Below, piece after piece: positions 27,135 through 39,166 of a stretch of 64,000 nt of DNA. The number at the start of each line of letters is the position of its first letter. The first letter of the stretch is position 1. The DNA is from Moniliophthora roreri (Eukaryota; Basidiomycota; Agaricomycetes; Agaricales; Marasmiaceae). The stretch is taken from NCBI GenBank assembly GCA_001466705.2, contig LATX02000244.1, positions 62,001 through 126,000 on the forward strand. Direction: 5' to 3'. The position numbers were made by a program, and so were the translations under genes. Under the pieces are notes generated by a model, which was not told where the DNA came from, ran no database searches, and was given only the letters and a program-made list of their open reading frames with translations.

Positions 27135-27260
27135 GAAGGCGCTCCGATTGCCCTAGCAAGGCGGAGAATGAGAAAAAGTGGTGACAGTCAGAGTTGAGAG
27201 AAGGCACAGCCGCCGGCGTACGCCGTACATATGTAACCGCCCAACTCATTCCTCAACCAC

Positions 27261-29692
27261 ATGGAGCGACATTCTCCACGTTCTGTTTCTCCTCGTCGAA
27301 GACATGACGATCGTGACAGGGATCGCTCGGAACGTGATAGAAGACCAAAGTATGACGAAGAGAGCCGACACAAACGAGGACGGCGAAGCTACAGTCGGAG
27401 CAGGTCGAGAGACCGTGACGACTATTCTCGAGATGGCAGAGAGCGGAGCACAAGTCGGGAGCGGAGAAAGAGGTATTATTTGTTATACTACTATCACTAC
27501 TCTGGATCCGACTGACTTCTTCTACTGCAGGCGCAAACGCGACAAGTCAGAAGAACGCCGTGCCAGGAAAGCTGAAAAGAAACGAATGAAGGAGGAAGAG
27601 GAGGCGCGGCAGATTGCGGAGCTCAGTGTGTACAGTGCGACCGACAATCCATTTCACGATGTGAATCTGGGCCAGCAGTTCCGTTGGCATAAGAAGAACG
27701 AGAAAGAACGGAAGCAGGGAATGTCGCTTTTGGAATCTCAAAGAAGAGATGCTATTCGTCGTCAGGAAGCCAAGGAAGAGTTGGAACGGCTCAATAGAAG
27801 GCGTGCAGAACGAGAGGTTGAAGCGCGCCTACGTGAGGAGGAGGAGCTCAGGATGCAGAGGATGCAAGAGTCCGCTCAGATGTCCGAATGGTTAGCGAAG
27901 GAAGGCGACTTCCAGCTCGAGCAGGAAAGGGCCAGGGCTAGCATCAGGATCAAGGAAAAGAGGGCCAAAGCTATCGATTTCCTCGCTCTCAACCTCAAAT
28001 ATGCCAATCCCCCAGAAGGGGAGCAAGATGAGGACGACGACGCTGGTTTGGAGATTGACCTGGACGAACCTTACAAAATCCTTGATGTAAATATTCACTC
28101 TTTGTAAAATTCATGGCACTGACTAGTATTACAGAATCTATCCAACCAGCAGGTGGAGGAACTTCACGACGACATCGAGCGATATATCGCTCTGGAACAA
28201 AACGAAGTCAATATCGATTTCTGGACTGTATGTATCTTTCCATTCTCCGGGAGGACACGAACAACTCACGATTCACTTAGAACATGATGGTTGTCTGCAA
28301 AGACAGACTGGACCAATTCAAAAACTCCGACCGGATGGGTGCTACGGCGGCTGCTGCTGTTGAGAACGACATCGCCGCACTTCTCTCCAAGAAATCCTAC
28401 GACGAGCTGGCGTCGCTACAGCGGCAAGTTCAAGCCAAGCTCACCAGTGGAGAGCCTATTGACACTGACTACTGGGAATCCCTCTTGAAGAAAATCCTCG
28501 TATGGAAGTCGAAGGTGAGGACCAAAGTTATCTGTGTATCATAACCCTTATTCATGGGAGCTCTGTCCAGGCGAATTTGCGAAGCGTACATGAGGTGGTC
28601 GTCCGCAACAGGCTCGAACAACTTCGCAAGCGTCAACGAGACGAAGCCTTACAAGCCCAAGAAGAGCTTTTGGCTGGCGTGGCGAAGTCGGCATCCATGG
28701 GCACCAAGGCCTTAGCTCCAGAAGTCGACGAAGACGAAGAAATGGAGCCTTACGATCGTTCCATGAGTCCGCCGCTGCTTGATATCACGAAACTTCCCAT
28801 GGAAGAACGCCAGATCGATATTCTCACCGAGGAGGAAGATCAGCGTGCTCTGGTACGTACATTTTACTGGGGACTGATATCGTGAGACTTATGTCTAGCT
28901 CAGCTCGAGCAGCGTAATACTGTCGCTGCGTCACGGTTCGTTCCTAAGGCTTCGCAACCTACTTCAGAAGTACAAGAGGATTCTGCGGATGCGAGTGGCG
29001 CGGATCTTGCTTCTGAGGCTCTCTACCGTGCGGAAGCCGAGAAAGAGTTGGATGAGGAAGAAGAGCTTTTCAACATGGAAGAAAACATCGCACACCCGAC
29101 AAGTTACAACTGGGAAGATAAATACCGTCCCCGCAAGCCACGGTACTTCAATCGTGTGCATACTGGTTATGAGTGGAACAAGTATAATCAGACTCACTAC
29201 GAGTATGTGACCAAATTTCTGTTGGTCTGAGGTATTATTGACCCTTCCTACAGCACTGATAACCCACCACCGAAGGTTGTGCAAGGGTACAAGGTAGCTT
29301 CACTCTCCATTGATGATTAGGATTGGACTGAATTTCTCCAGTTTAACATCTTCTACCCGGATCTTATCGACAAGTCCAAGGCCCCGACCTACAAGATAGT
29401 GAAGGAACCTGGCAATGACGATACCGTTCTGTTACACTTCAGTGCTGGTCCACCCTACGAAGATATCGCCTTCAGAATCGTTAACCGGGAATGGGAATTC
29501 TCTCATAAACGGTACGTACTCAGCCTCTTATGTGTTGCGCCGTGATTCAACTCGCTGTAAAAGCGGGTTCCGCAGTAGTTTTGACAGAGGCTGTTTGTCA
29601 TTATGGTTCAATTTCAGGCGAAACGTGAGTCATAATAATCGTATCTAGCTGTGCTGATTCTCACTCCTTGACGTCAGTTCTACCGAAAGTAA
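27261..29692 (+). CDS. CACTIN: Splicing factor Cactin
   Basis: Nuclear spliceosome-associated protein needed for accurate splicing. An N-terminal SR/RD-rich tract (MERHSPRSVSPRRRHDDRDR onward) precedes a long charged coil, with NPFHDVNLGQQFRWHKKNEK and EKRAKAIDFLALNLKYANPP. The conserved middle (YDELASLQRQVQAKLTSGEP, DYWESLLKKILVWKSK) and the highly conserved C-terminus (YNWEDKYRPRKPRYFNRVHT, GYEWNKYNQTHYD, KAPTYKIVKEPGNDDTVLLH, FSAGPPYEDIAFRIV, DRGCLSLWFNFRRNFYRK) follow. The last two exons are tiny: a 51-base intron separates FRRN from FYRK and the stop at 29690-29692. The ATG at 27261 is the first in frame. At least nine introns. Confidence 0.94.
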
Positions 29693-29980
29693 TACCTGTC
29701 TGGATATGGAATGTATTTGTTAGCCTTGAATTTATCGTCATTTTGTGTCGTGGATGATCACTATTAGCCATGTTCAAGGGACATCAGATGGATCATACAC
29801 GTGTATCGGCGTGTATCTGATTCTTGGCACTCCTTTGATCACCAGGGGTGCAGCCACAATCCTCGTTCACCCAGGACAATACCTATTCCCCAACATCTCG
29901 GACAATGGCCTGAGTGCTTTGTTCACAAAACACTATATTAACAGATCGTCGTGCCCTCCACGTTATCTGTCTATCCCACA

Positions 29981-31514
29981 ATGACTACCAAGACCGCAAC
30001 CCAAATTACGTACTTCGTACATCGACAGCCACAGCGGAAAAATCTGAATTCGGGTGCGATTCTTGCTTTCGACAAACCCCCTAGACGTTTTCCTGTCGGC
30101 GCTGAGGTCAGGACCGATCACAAGATCTATAATATTCCTCAAGCGTCCTCTTCATCCGCCGTTTCCACATCCTCTTCTACTGATCCCTATTCACACAATC
30201 CCAGAAAAGCGGCGAAATCACAAAGATCGACGCTAGTCATACGAACTCACACTGGGATCGAGGTCAATGGGGTATGCTCGCGACCGTATCCAGCCGGAAC
30301 CTCGCGCAGACACCATAGATCCTATCGGTCAACGGTCAACGCTCCCCTCGTTGCACTGGAGGCTACATCTCGTCGACATCGGGGATCAGATCTGAACTTG
30401 GATCCCGTTGCTGAAGAAGATGCGACATTTTTTGCTGAGCGGTTCGTTCGTAACAGAAGATCGATATCTCCCCAGCGCTCGAGGCAGGAAAACAAGGCAA
30501 TGGCTACATGGCTGGGTACTTATTTAGCAGAATGCTTTACTTCAGATCTGGGTACGTGTCTGTGAACTTGTCGTTACCCCTCAATGCTGATAATTCATAC
30601 CCGTCTGCAGATCTCTCGCAATACATTGCCGACGCAATCACTTTTGACATACAGAACATCCTGGAGAAGCACCAACCAGATAATGCGGTTGTATTCCTTG
30701 CCCTGAATTACATGGAATCACTCCTTCCGCGATGCGAGGAACTGGAGAGCTTGCCCCTCGGTTGTTCGAATATCAGCTGTGCTCTCGTTTTGCTGAGATC
30801 TTTCATCTTGGCTCTATCTCTGGCCCTGAAATGGCTAGATGATTTTACTCATCCCGTTCATAGTTGGTGAGTGGCTAGATTCTCCCGCCATGTAATTCAG
30901 CGAATTTATCCATCTTCCTTAGGACATCTGCCATGCGACTGGAAAAGGCCACGATCAACGAGATGGAGATTCATGCCCTCTCCTCCATGGATTGGAATCT
31001 GTCCGTGGCGCCACCGGAGTGGACACATTGGTTGATCACTCTACGGCAGCGTGTTTTCTTGAAGAAAGACAGTATCGCCAAGTGGCCGGCCTACAATACC
31101 ATGTTTCTGTTGCTGGGTAGATCCCTGAAGGAGATGCTTGCCATCTACTCAGCAGACCCTTTCGCACCCTTGCCATCTAAACCCTCATCGCCATTTCCCA
31201 CCAAACGAAATGGACATTCTCTAAGGTCATTCTGGAAGTTACTGATCACAGGGGTGTTTTTCACCTCCATGTGGCGCGTACATCCTGGCCGCGGCCAGGA
31301 CGTCGACTTTTCGGGCCAATCTATGCAAAAAGTGCCGGAGGAATTAGCCGAGAATTTTGACGCTGTCGCGTGTTTGCACGATCACGAAGGTTCCAATCTT
31401 GAAGCGCATGAGTATTGTAACGTCAATTTCCAAAGCCATAGGCATATGGCAATACTTCGATGGCGTGACTCGGTCGAATATTACTCAAAGACTTCAACAC
31501 AGGATACTATGTAA
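29981..31514 (+). CDS. Cyclin-fold protein
   Basis: Putative regulatory subunit of a cyclin-dependent kinase. The first exon encodes 190 mostly disordered residues (MTTKTATQITYFVHRQPQRK onward, Ser/Arg-rich) leading into a cyclin box: MATWLGTYLAECFTSD, DLSQYIADAITFDIQNILEK, DNAVVFLALNYMESLLPR, LVLLRSFILALSLALKWLDD. A second intron then precedes TSAMRLEKATINEMEIHALS and SMDWNLSVAPPEWTHWL, the typical fifth-helix segment. The remainder, ending DTM at 31514, is not recognisable. The helix pattern fits Pcl/Pho80-type or G1-type fungal cyclins; I cannot choose between them. Confidence 0.72.
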
Positions 31515-31773
31515 TACAATACTATATTACTACAATGCTCTTCATGCCTTATTCATCGACCAAGTTGAATATATTGATTCACCGAGTTTTAAGTGTACGA
31601 GATCCTTGTAACCATGACTCCAGCACGAAAAGTTCGAGAATAGTCATTCGAAGTCATTGTGACTAAAGACGTGATGACATAAGAAATGCACGTGCCGTTG
31701 AAGGCAAGATTGGCGCGCGTCGTCTCCCTCTCTTCCACTCAATTTCTCATCTGTACACTGATCTCCGCACAAT

Positions 31774-34700
31774 ATGGCTAGTCTGAGCAATAAGATGGAC
31801 ATCGATGAAGCTGCGATAGACGAAGGTCTCTACTCGCGTCAATTGTACGTTTCCCTTCGACGATGAGCGGTGGAGCTGGATTTTAACTATTTTTGCCTCT
31901 AGATACGTACTGGGTCATGAAGGTGTGTCGCTCTCACTCTATGTTGCAAGCTGTGGACTCAATGAAAACAAGCGATGAAAAGAATGGCTTTGTCTAACGT
32001 TCTCATCGTTGGAATGCAAGGATTGGGAGTCGAGATAGGTCGCGTCCTTCCGTTTCGATTTGGTATAATAAAACTAATGCAAGGTACAGCAAAGAATATA
32101 TGCCTTGCAGGTGTCAAGTCTGTCACAGTGTTTGATCCTGAGCCTGTTACGATTCAAGATCTAAGTTCCCAAGTCAGTTCTCTTCCATCGCAAAGGAGGA
32201 GTCCTTACGAACCGCTTTCAATAGTTCTTTCTGCGAGACGAAGATGTAGGGAAGTCCAGGGCTGAAGCGACCGTGCCAAGACTCGCAGAACTAAACAGCT
32301 ACGTGCCGGTACGTAACCTGGGCGGTTCTCCAGGACAGGAAATCGCAGTAGACCTTATCAAAGGTTTCCAAGTACGTCACCTCCAAATTGACTATTGCAC
32401 AGCGCGCTGAATCATTGCAGGCCGTCGTTCTTTGTGGAGTCCCATACAGCAAGCAATTGGAATTGAATGACTGGACACACGAAAATGGTGTACACTTCAT
32501 CTCTACCGAGACGCGAGGATTATTTGGGTGAATACTTGTGTCCAATCCAGATATTCTGAAAACCTTCTGATTGAATAATTCAGATCCGTCTTCAACGATT
32601 TCGGACCTAAATTCACTTGCGTGGATCCAACGGGAGAAAATCCACTGTCAGGCATGGTAGTTTCTGTCACGAAGGTCGGTTTCATATCTCCTTTTCTGAT
32701 TTGGTACTAACTGTCCAGCAAGGACTCGGAGGGACTTGTCACCTGTCTAGATGAGACGAGACACGGTTTAGAGGATGGAGACTTCGTTACCTTCTCGGAG
32801 GTGCAAGGAATGACGGAACTGAACGGATGTGAACCTCGCAAAATCTCAGTCAAGGGACCTTACACCTTTACTATCGGCGATATCTCAAACCTTGGCGACT
32901 ACAAGACTGGAGGCATATTCACCCAGGTCAAAATGCCAAAGATCATAGACTTCGTGCGTGTTTTGTGATTGCCCTCGCTCTTCACTATTAACGTTGTTTC
33001 TAGAAATCGCTGCGAGAATCATCAGTGGCACCTGAATTTTTCATCACCGACTTCGCGAAGTTCGATCGGCCTGCGACCCTACATGCTGGCTTCCAAGCCC
33101 TTTCCGAATTCCAATCTCAACATAAACGTTTACCGCGCCCTCGCAACGCGCAGGATGCAGCAAACGTTGTAGAGATCGCAAAGAAGCTCAGTGCAGACAT
33201 TGACGAGAAGGTCATCACAGAGCTTGCCTACCAGGCAACAGGCGACCTTGCACCTCTAAATGCAGTCATAGGTGCTTTCGTCGCGCAAGAAGTCATGAAA
33301 GCCTGCTCGGCGAAATTCCACCCCATGGTCCAGTACATGTACTTCGACTCGCTCGAATCGCTTCCCTCCAACATTCCCACGGAGGCTGAATGCCAACCTT
33401 CAAACTCGCGATATGATGGCCAGATTGCTGTCTTTGGAAAGGCTTTCCAGGAGAAGATTGCGAACCATCGGCAATTCCTTGTAGGATCCGGTGCCATTGG
33501 ATGCGAGATGCTGAAGAATTGGAGTATGATGGGCTTGGCCACTGGCCCCAAGGGCGCGATTCAAGTTACTGACCTGGACACGATCGAGAAGAGTAATCTC
33601 AACCGACAGTTCTTGTTCAGGCCGAAGGATCTGGGCAAGCACAAGGCCGAGGTTGCAGCCGTAGCTGTCTCAGAGATGAATAAAGACTTAGCTGGAAAGA
33701 TCACTACCAAACAGGATGCGGTCGGCCCGGATACTGAAAGTGAGTAACACTTGAGTGTGTATTCCTGGCTTAACACCTAACAATGTTCCGTACAGACATC
33801 TACGACGAGAACTTCTTCGCTGGTATTGATGCTGTCACAAATGCCTTGGACAACATGAAAGCTAGTCCGTACAATTCCTTTGAATTCTGCAACTTGTGGT
33901 GCTCATTCTATGTTTAGGGCTCTACATGGATCAGCGTTGTGTCTTCTACAAGAAGCCTCTTGTGGACTCTGGAACTTTGGGCACAAAGGGAAACGTGCAG
34001 GTGGTTATACCACACGTAACGGAGTCCTATTCTTCGTCGCAAGATCCGCCAGAGAAGGAATTCCCGATGTGTACCGTCAAGAGTTTCCCGAATGTCATTC
34101 AGCACACCATCAAGGTAAAATCTCTGTTTGTTGTAAAGAAATATGGCGTATTCACCTGTCGGTGCAGTGGAGTCAAGAGCAATTCGACGATTGGTTTGTG
34201 AAGCCTGCGCAGGATGTTAATGCCTACTTGTCGGACCCTAGCTATTTGGAGACTGCTCTCAAATTTTCTGGCCAGCAGAGTCAGAAGGTCGAACAACTCT
34301 TGTCCTACCTCGTGACCGATAAGCCATTGACATTTGAGGAATGCATTCAATGGGCTCGCTTGAAGTTCGAGGAGAGGTTTAACAATGAGATACGTCAGTT
34401 GTTGACTACTTTCCCGAAGGATGCTACCACGAACAGTGGTCAACCCTTCTGGAGTGGACCCAAACGTGCTCCTGACCCTATTACATTCAACTCCAGCGAT
34501 GTAAGTTTGTATTCAATTAACTCAACCTAACTTTCTGACATCCTTCATTAAGCCCTTGCACTTGTCGTTCATAATCTCCGCTGCGAATTTGCACGCGTTC
34601 AACTATGGGCTTAAGGGAGAGACGGATCCCAATGTCTATCGAAGAGTCGCCGACAACACCATTGTACCGGAATTTACCCCAAAGCAAGGTCTCAAGATTC

Positions 34701-35639
34701 AAGTGAACGACAATGAACCTGTGTCCAATGAGTCCGTAGGAGGAGGTTCGTACCATGTTCACCTCCTAGATAACATTGCTGACACTCCAGGAAAGAGGAT
34801 GCTGCTGAATTGGCGGCTAAATTACCTGCGCCGTCTTCAATGCCCGGCTACCGCCTCAACCCGGTCGAGTTCGAGAAGGACGACGACACAAACCATCACA
34901 TCGACTTCATCACGGCTACGTCCAACCTTCGCGCAACTAACTACAGCATTCAGGTTGCTGACCGGCACACTACCAAGCAGATTGCAGGCAAGATCATTCC
35001 TGCAATTGCCACCACTACGTCTCTGGTGACCGGCTTGGCCTGCTTAGAAATCTACAAGGCACGTATCAATCACCCCATCAGTCACGACTGCAAATGAAAC
35101 AATCGCCTTAGTTCATCGACGGAAAGACCAAGCTAGAAGAATACAAGAACGGCTTCGTCAATTTGGCTCTTCCGTTCTTCGGTTTCTCCGAGCCCATTGC
35201 TGCTTCCAAGCACAAGTACGGAAACACGGAGTGGACACTCTGGGATCGATTCGAGTTCAAGAACGATCCCACTCTCAAAGAAATCATGGATTGGTTCCAA
35301 AAGGAACACAAGCTCGACGTTACTATGGTCAGCCAGGGTGTCAGTATGCTGTGGAGTTCGTTCGTTGGAAAGAAGAAGGTGAGTTCACGTCAAATCGATT
35401 GTTGCAATATCACTTTTGACTCCGCATAGAGCGAGGAGCGCCTGCCTCTTAAATTCAGCAAACTTGTAGAGCACGTCAGCAAGAAACCCGTTCCCTCTCA
35501 TGTCACATACTTCATTGCCGAAGTCATGGTTTCTGACGAGGAAGATGAAGACGTTGAGGTAATATCATGTCTGCTAGCTACAGAACGTATCGATGCTGAT
35601 GTTTGCTTTCAGGTCCCCTACGTCGTCGTGCGGAGATAA
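31774..35639 (+). CDS. UBA1: Ubiquitin-activating enzyme E1
   Basis: ATP-dependent enzyme that adenylates ubiquitin and charges its own cysteine before handing ubiquitin to E2s. The start is at 31774 ([20 protein letters not shown]). The inactive adenylation half shows RQLYVLGHEAMKRM and [14 protein letters not shown]; the active half has [39 protein letters not shown], and [13 protein letters not shown]. The catalytic cysteine sits in [18 protein letters not shown]. The C-terminal ubiquitin-fold domain ends VPYVVVRR, as expected for Uba1. At least 14 introns are spread along the gene. Estimated length near 1,010 residues is normal. Its 3' end lies 123 bases before the inverted-repeat element at 35762. 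Confidence 0.95.
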
Positions 35640-35761
35640 TAAGAGTCCCTTATGCCTAAAACTTCAACTTGTATTAATACCATATCTTGCAAGCGCCAAG
35701 TAGAATTTTTTAACGAAATGCTCAATGTATATTTTTCCCGCCGTGAGAGTCCAAAACCTTA

Positions 35762-35798
35762 GGCCCCGCTCGGGAACCCAAGTCAACTCACCCTGGGT
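35762..35798 (+). repeat. Left terminal inverted repeat of the MITE
   Basis: Exact reverse complement of 36202-36238. Confidence 0.95.
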
Positions 35799-36201
35799 CA
35801 GATTTGGCGGGAGATGAGTTGCGTCCCAGCCCACGCGAGGTTAGCGGAAAAGCTCAACCCCACCCTGCGTTCGGAAACTGGAATTCAAAATCAGAATTTT
35901 GTCACACCTTGGCACAGCGTCAAAAGTCAGGCTGAGGGGCTGTATCCAAAATTCTTTCCCTTTCCCTTTCCCGCTCCCTTCTTGTTCTCAAGCTTGCACC
36001 ACGGCATCAGCCTTGTTTGTTCTGAAGGGTACAACTTGTGTGGTGATCATAGGAATTGAAAAAAAGCCATACTTATTGCATGCATACTAAGACTATTTTA
36101 CTAGTACATGCAACTGATGTGACAAGGTTGTGACACGATTAGCCCGGCAGGTTGAGGGTTGAACGGACTTCTCGGCAAATGTCAACCCGACCCGCAACCT
36201 A

Positions 36202-36238
36202 ACCCAGGGTGAGTTGACTTGGGTTCCCGAGCGGGGCC
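36202..36238 (-). repeat. Right terminal inverted repeat of the MITE
   Basis: Exact reverse complement of 35762-35798. Its outer TA flank ends at 36240, one base before the AFG2 stop codon at 36242-36244. Confidence 0.95.
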
Positions 36239-36241
36239 TAG

Positions 36242-39138
36242 TTAGGCGCTCTGAAGACCACTTTTGGTTCTCCAACTCTCAAACTTTCTAATCATCTCCG
36301 GTGTGATTTGTCGCTGGATGGATTTTGCAGCTTGAACGAACGCTTGGTATGGCACCTAATTTACAGGCTCAGATGAAGCCACCAAAGTGGATTTATCATG
36401 ACTCACGAAAGGTGCATTGAAGTCCTGTTGCATGGTGAGAAGCGCTGCTTCTTGGCACAGAGCTGAAAGCTCTGCTCCAGAACAGCCATCCGTCTGGGAG
36501 ACACACATCGCTTCATTTTCGTTATCAGGGGCCTTGTCAGAAAGTCACGCACCAAGCTTGCAAGCTCAGGAATGCTGATCTGTTCTTCGACTTTCATGCC
36601 GTTCAGCCTTATTCTGAGTATCTCTTCTCTTCCCTGCTTGTCTGGGGGACCCACATAGAGGACACGATCTAGTCGACCAGGTCGCATTAAGGCCGGATCC
36701 TGGTTTTTGTCAGTACTTGTTTTGAGAATTATAGGTTCCACGGACGATTGACTCTGGCCTGTTGGTAGCGGCAACAACGGTAACTCCAATAAGCTCCTGT
36801 ACGCCGTCCATTTCATTCAGAAGACTAGTTAGAACACCCTCGTGCGAAGAGCCAGCATCGGTATCGGAGGATATCCGCGAAGTTGCCAGGGCGTCAATTT
36901 CATCCTGAAGATACAGTTGGTAGCAAGACCAGAGAAGCAGAAGGCTGCTTACGAAGAAGATAATGGAAGGGGAGGCGGCTCTGGCTTTCCTGAAAATCTC
37001 ACGAACGGCTCGTTCAGACTCTCCAACAAATTTGTTCAGCAACTTTGAAATACTGTCAGCCTTCCATACGCAAAGGACGAATAATAATTTTTACCTCAGG
37101 GCCTTTCACAGCCATGAAGTTGATGCCACTTTCGCAAGCGCATGCCCTAGCAAGGACTGTCTTGCTGCAACCAGGAGGACCATACAACAAGATACCTTTT
37201 GGTGGCTTGACACCCAGGCGTTGGAAGGCTTCGGGATGAAGAAGTGGCCATTCCACTGACTCTCGTAGCTTCTTGATGACATGTGCCTGTCCACCAATAT
37301 CCGAGTAGCGCACAGGAGGAGCATCGACAAACAAGGATCGCATGGCGGATGGTCGGACAGCAGGAAGTGAAGCTACGAGATCAGCCGATGTGAGCTCCGG
37401 ATTCTCCACTGAGTCCGTAGGTGTTAGCAAGCGTTTGATAGCCAAAGTACCAGCTTCACGAACGACGGCACTTAAATCGGCACCGACATAACCGTGTGCA
37501 CGGGCTGCGATAGAGCGTAGCTCGTCTTTTGGTATATGGTGGGGTGATTTTGACAATAGAACCTCCAAGATAGAGAGTCTTGCTTCGGCATCAGGTATCC
37601 CTATTTCGATCTCCCTGTCGAACCTCCCTGGTCTTCGTAGTGCTGGGTCAATGGCATTTGGTCGGTTAGTGGTTCCAATCACTACCACCTTCCCTTCGCC
37701 AACTATGTTGTTATCATCCTCCATACCGTCCAAAATGGTCAAGAGAGTTGCGACAACCCGTTTCTCCACTTCTCCCCCACCACCCTCTTCTCGACGAGGC
37801 ACTAATGCATCCACTTCGTCCAGAACAACAATACAAGGGCTTTTATCTCTGGCTTCCTTAAAAACGTTTCGGAGTTTAGACTCTGTTTCGCCGTGGAAAG
37901 CAGAAGAGAGTTCTGGTCCATTAACGACCATCACGGCCGACTTTGTCGATGCGGCTATAGCTCGTGCCAGGTGGGTTTTCCCTGTCCCTGGAGGACCATG
38001 GAGAAGGATACCTCTTGGTGGTTTGAGGCCTATGACGCGTACGAACCTTCAGGCGGACAGAATCAGCTCGACTGAGTGGAGAAGACGCACCAAACTTCCT
38101 GAACAGGTCAGGGTGTGTCAGAGGTATTTCAAGTAGATCTCTGATTTCTGCGATCTGCTTGCCCAGGCCGCCAACCGATGCGTAAGGATCTTCCTCTTTT
38201 TTCTCGAGGACTTCGACTTCGGGCTACGAAATCGTCTTTTAGATATGCGTTTATAGAGAACTTGAAAAAGCTCGCCTTATGGTGTATTGGTTGAAGGTCT
38301 TCAATCGGATCCATTAACGAAACAGTCGCGTCCCAGCCAACATTCCATACTTGAGGAGGTGCATTCGCATCTAAGTCCAGATTTTTCATGACATTCGAGA
38401 GATCAGAAATTCCATCATTAGACAGAGATTTTGGAACATCCTGAGATTGTGGCAAGATAGACGAGATGGTGAAGCGCCGCCGTCTTCCTTCGTAGACGAC
38501 TTCTACAGTTTGTGTTGGCGTAATGTATTTGAGGTCGACTAGAGGACGTTTCAGTGGTATATTATCGGGCCTGATAATCTCATACCCAATGACTCCCTGA
38601 GTAAAAGAGGTAACCAGTCCCTTTCTTGGAGAGTTTTTTCTTTTCCTTTCTTTTTCGTTAAGGAATCGATTTCTCTCAATCGGATTAAACGTGCTTCTTG
38701 CACCTGTCGCAGCGAGGGTAGTCCAGTAGTGACGTTTCCTTTACCCGTTGCAGATAAAGGATGAATCTGCACTTGTTGACCCGCCTCGATGTGTGCGGTG
38801 AGCAGGAGAGAAATCGATAACGAAATGGCTGCAATTTCATAAATTCTGTATCCCTTACAAACATATAACCACATACTGTCTTGAGATTGTTCGAGCGAAG
38901 GCCATACGACTCCGATGGAAAAAGGCTAAAGGTTACGGACATGAACACCTGCAGAATTCGAGATGAGAAACTGGCCCACTTTCAAACGATCTCCACGAGA
39001 CACAGCAACTACATCTCCTGTGATCAATTTTAGACCTTTAAGGACATCCGAGTTGAATATAACGCGTCTAGCAGCGCGAGAAGAGCTTTCATCAAGCTCA
39101 GCGACGGCGACCGTGAATTTTCTGGCAGAGATTGACAT
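36242..39138 (-). CDS. AFG2: AAA+ ATPase Afg2/Drg1 (SPATA5 family)
   Basis: Hexameric double-AAA ATPase that releases Rlp24 and other factors from pre-60S ribosomes. The start at 39138 ([20 protein letters not shown]) begins the N-domain, with [19 protein letters not shown]. The D1 domain shows a Walker A split across exons, [37 protein letters not shown] and [21 protein letters not shown]2 has [20 protein letters not shown], the family-typical Walker [43 protein letters not shown], and [17 protein letters not shown], then [16 protein letters not shown]. The last exon ends TKSGLQSA with its TAA at 36242-36244, at the edge of the transposon. It is divergent from GPI16 with a 28-base gap. About seven introns. 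Confidence 0.93.
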
Positions 39139-39166
39139 CAAAAACGCGGCTGACCAAACTCACCAA
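39139..39166. promoter_or_regulatory. 28-base AFG2/GPI16 bidirectional spacer
   Basis: The two divergent start codons, ATG on the minus strand at 39138 and on the plus strand at 39167, are separated by 28 bases. The core promoters cannot both fit in the gap, so each transcript probably starts within the spacer or inside the opposite gene's first exon. Confidence 0.6.

Larger units (their letters stand above)
35762..36238. mobile_element. MITE-like transposon with 37-bp perfect terminal inverted repeats and TA duplication
   Basis: A 477-base non-coding element bounded by inverted repeats identical over 37 of 37 bases (35762-35798 and 36202-36238), beginning ggccccgctcgggaaccc. Weaker inverted similarity continues inward: tcaacccca/tcaaccctc near 35853 and 36170, and tgtcacaccttgg near 35900 pairing with a matching block near 36120-36135. 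The whole element could fold back. TA dinucleotides flank both ends (35760-35761 and 36239-36240), the duplication expected of Tc1/mariner-type transposases. No transposase frame is present. It lies between UBA1 and AFG2, touching the AFG2 stop codon. Confidence 0.85.
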
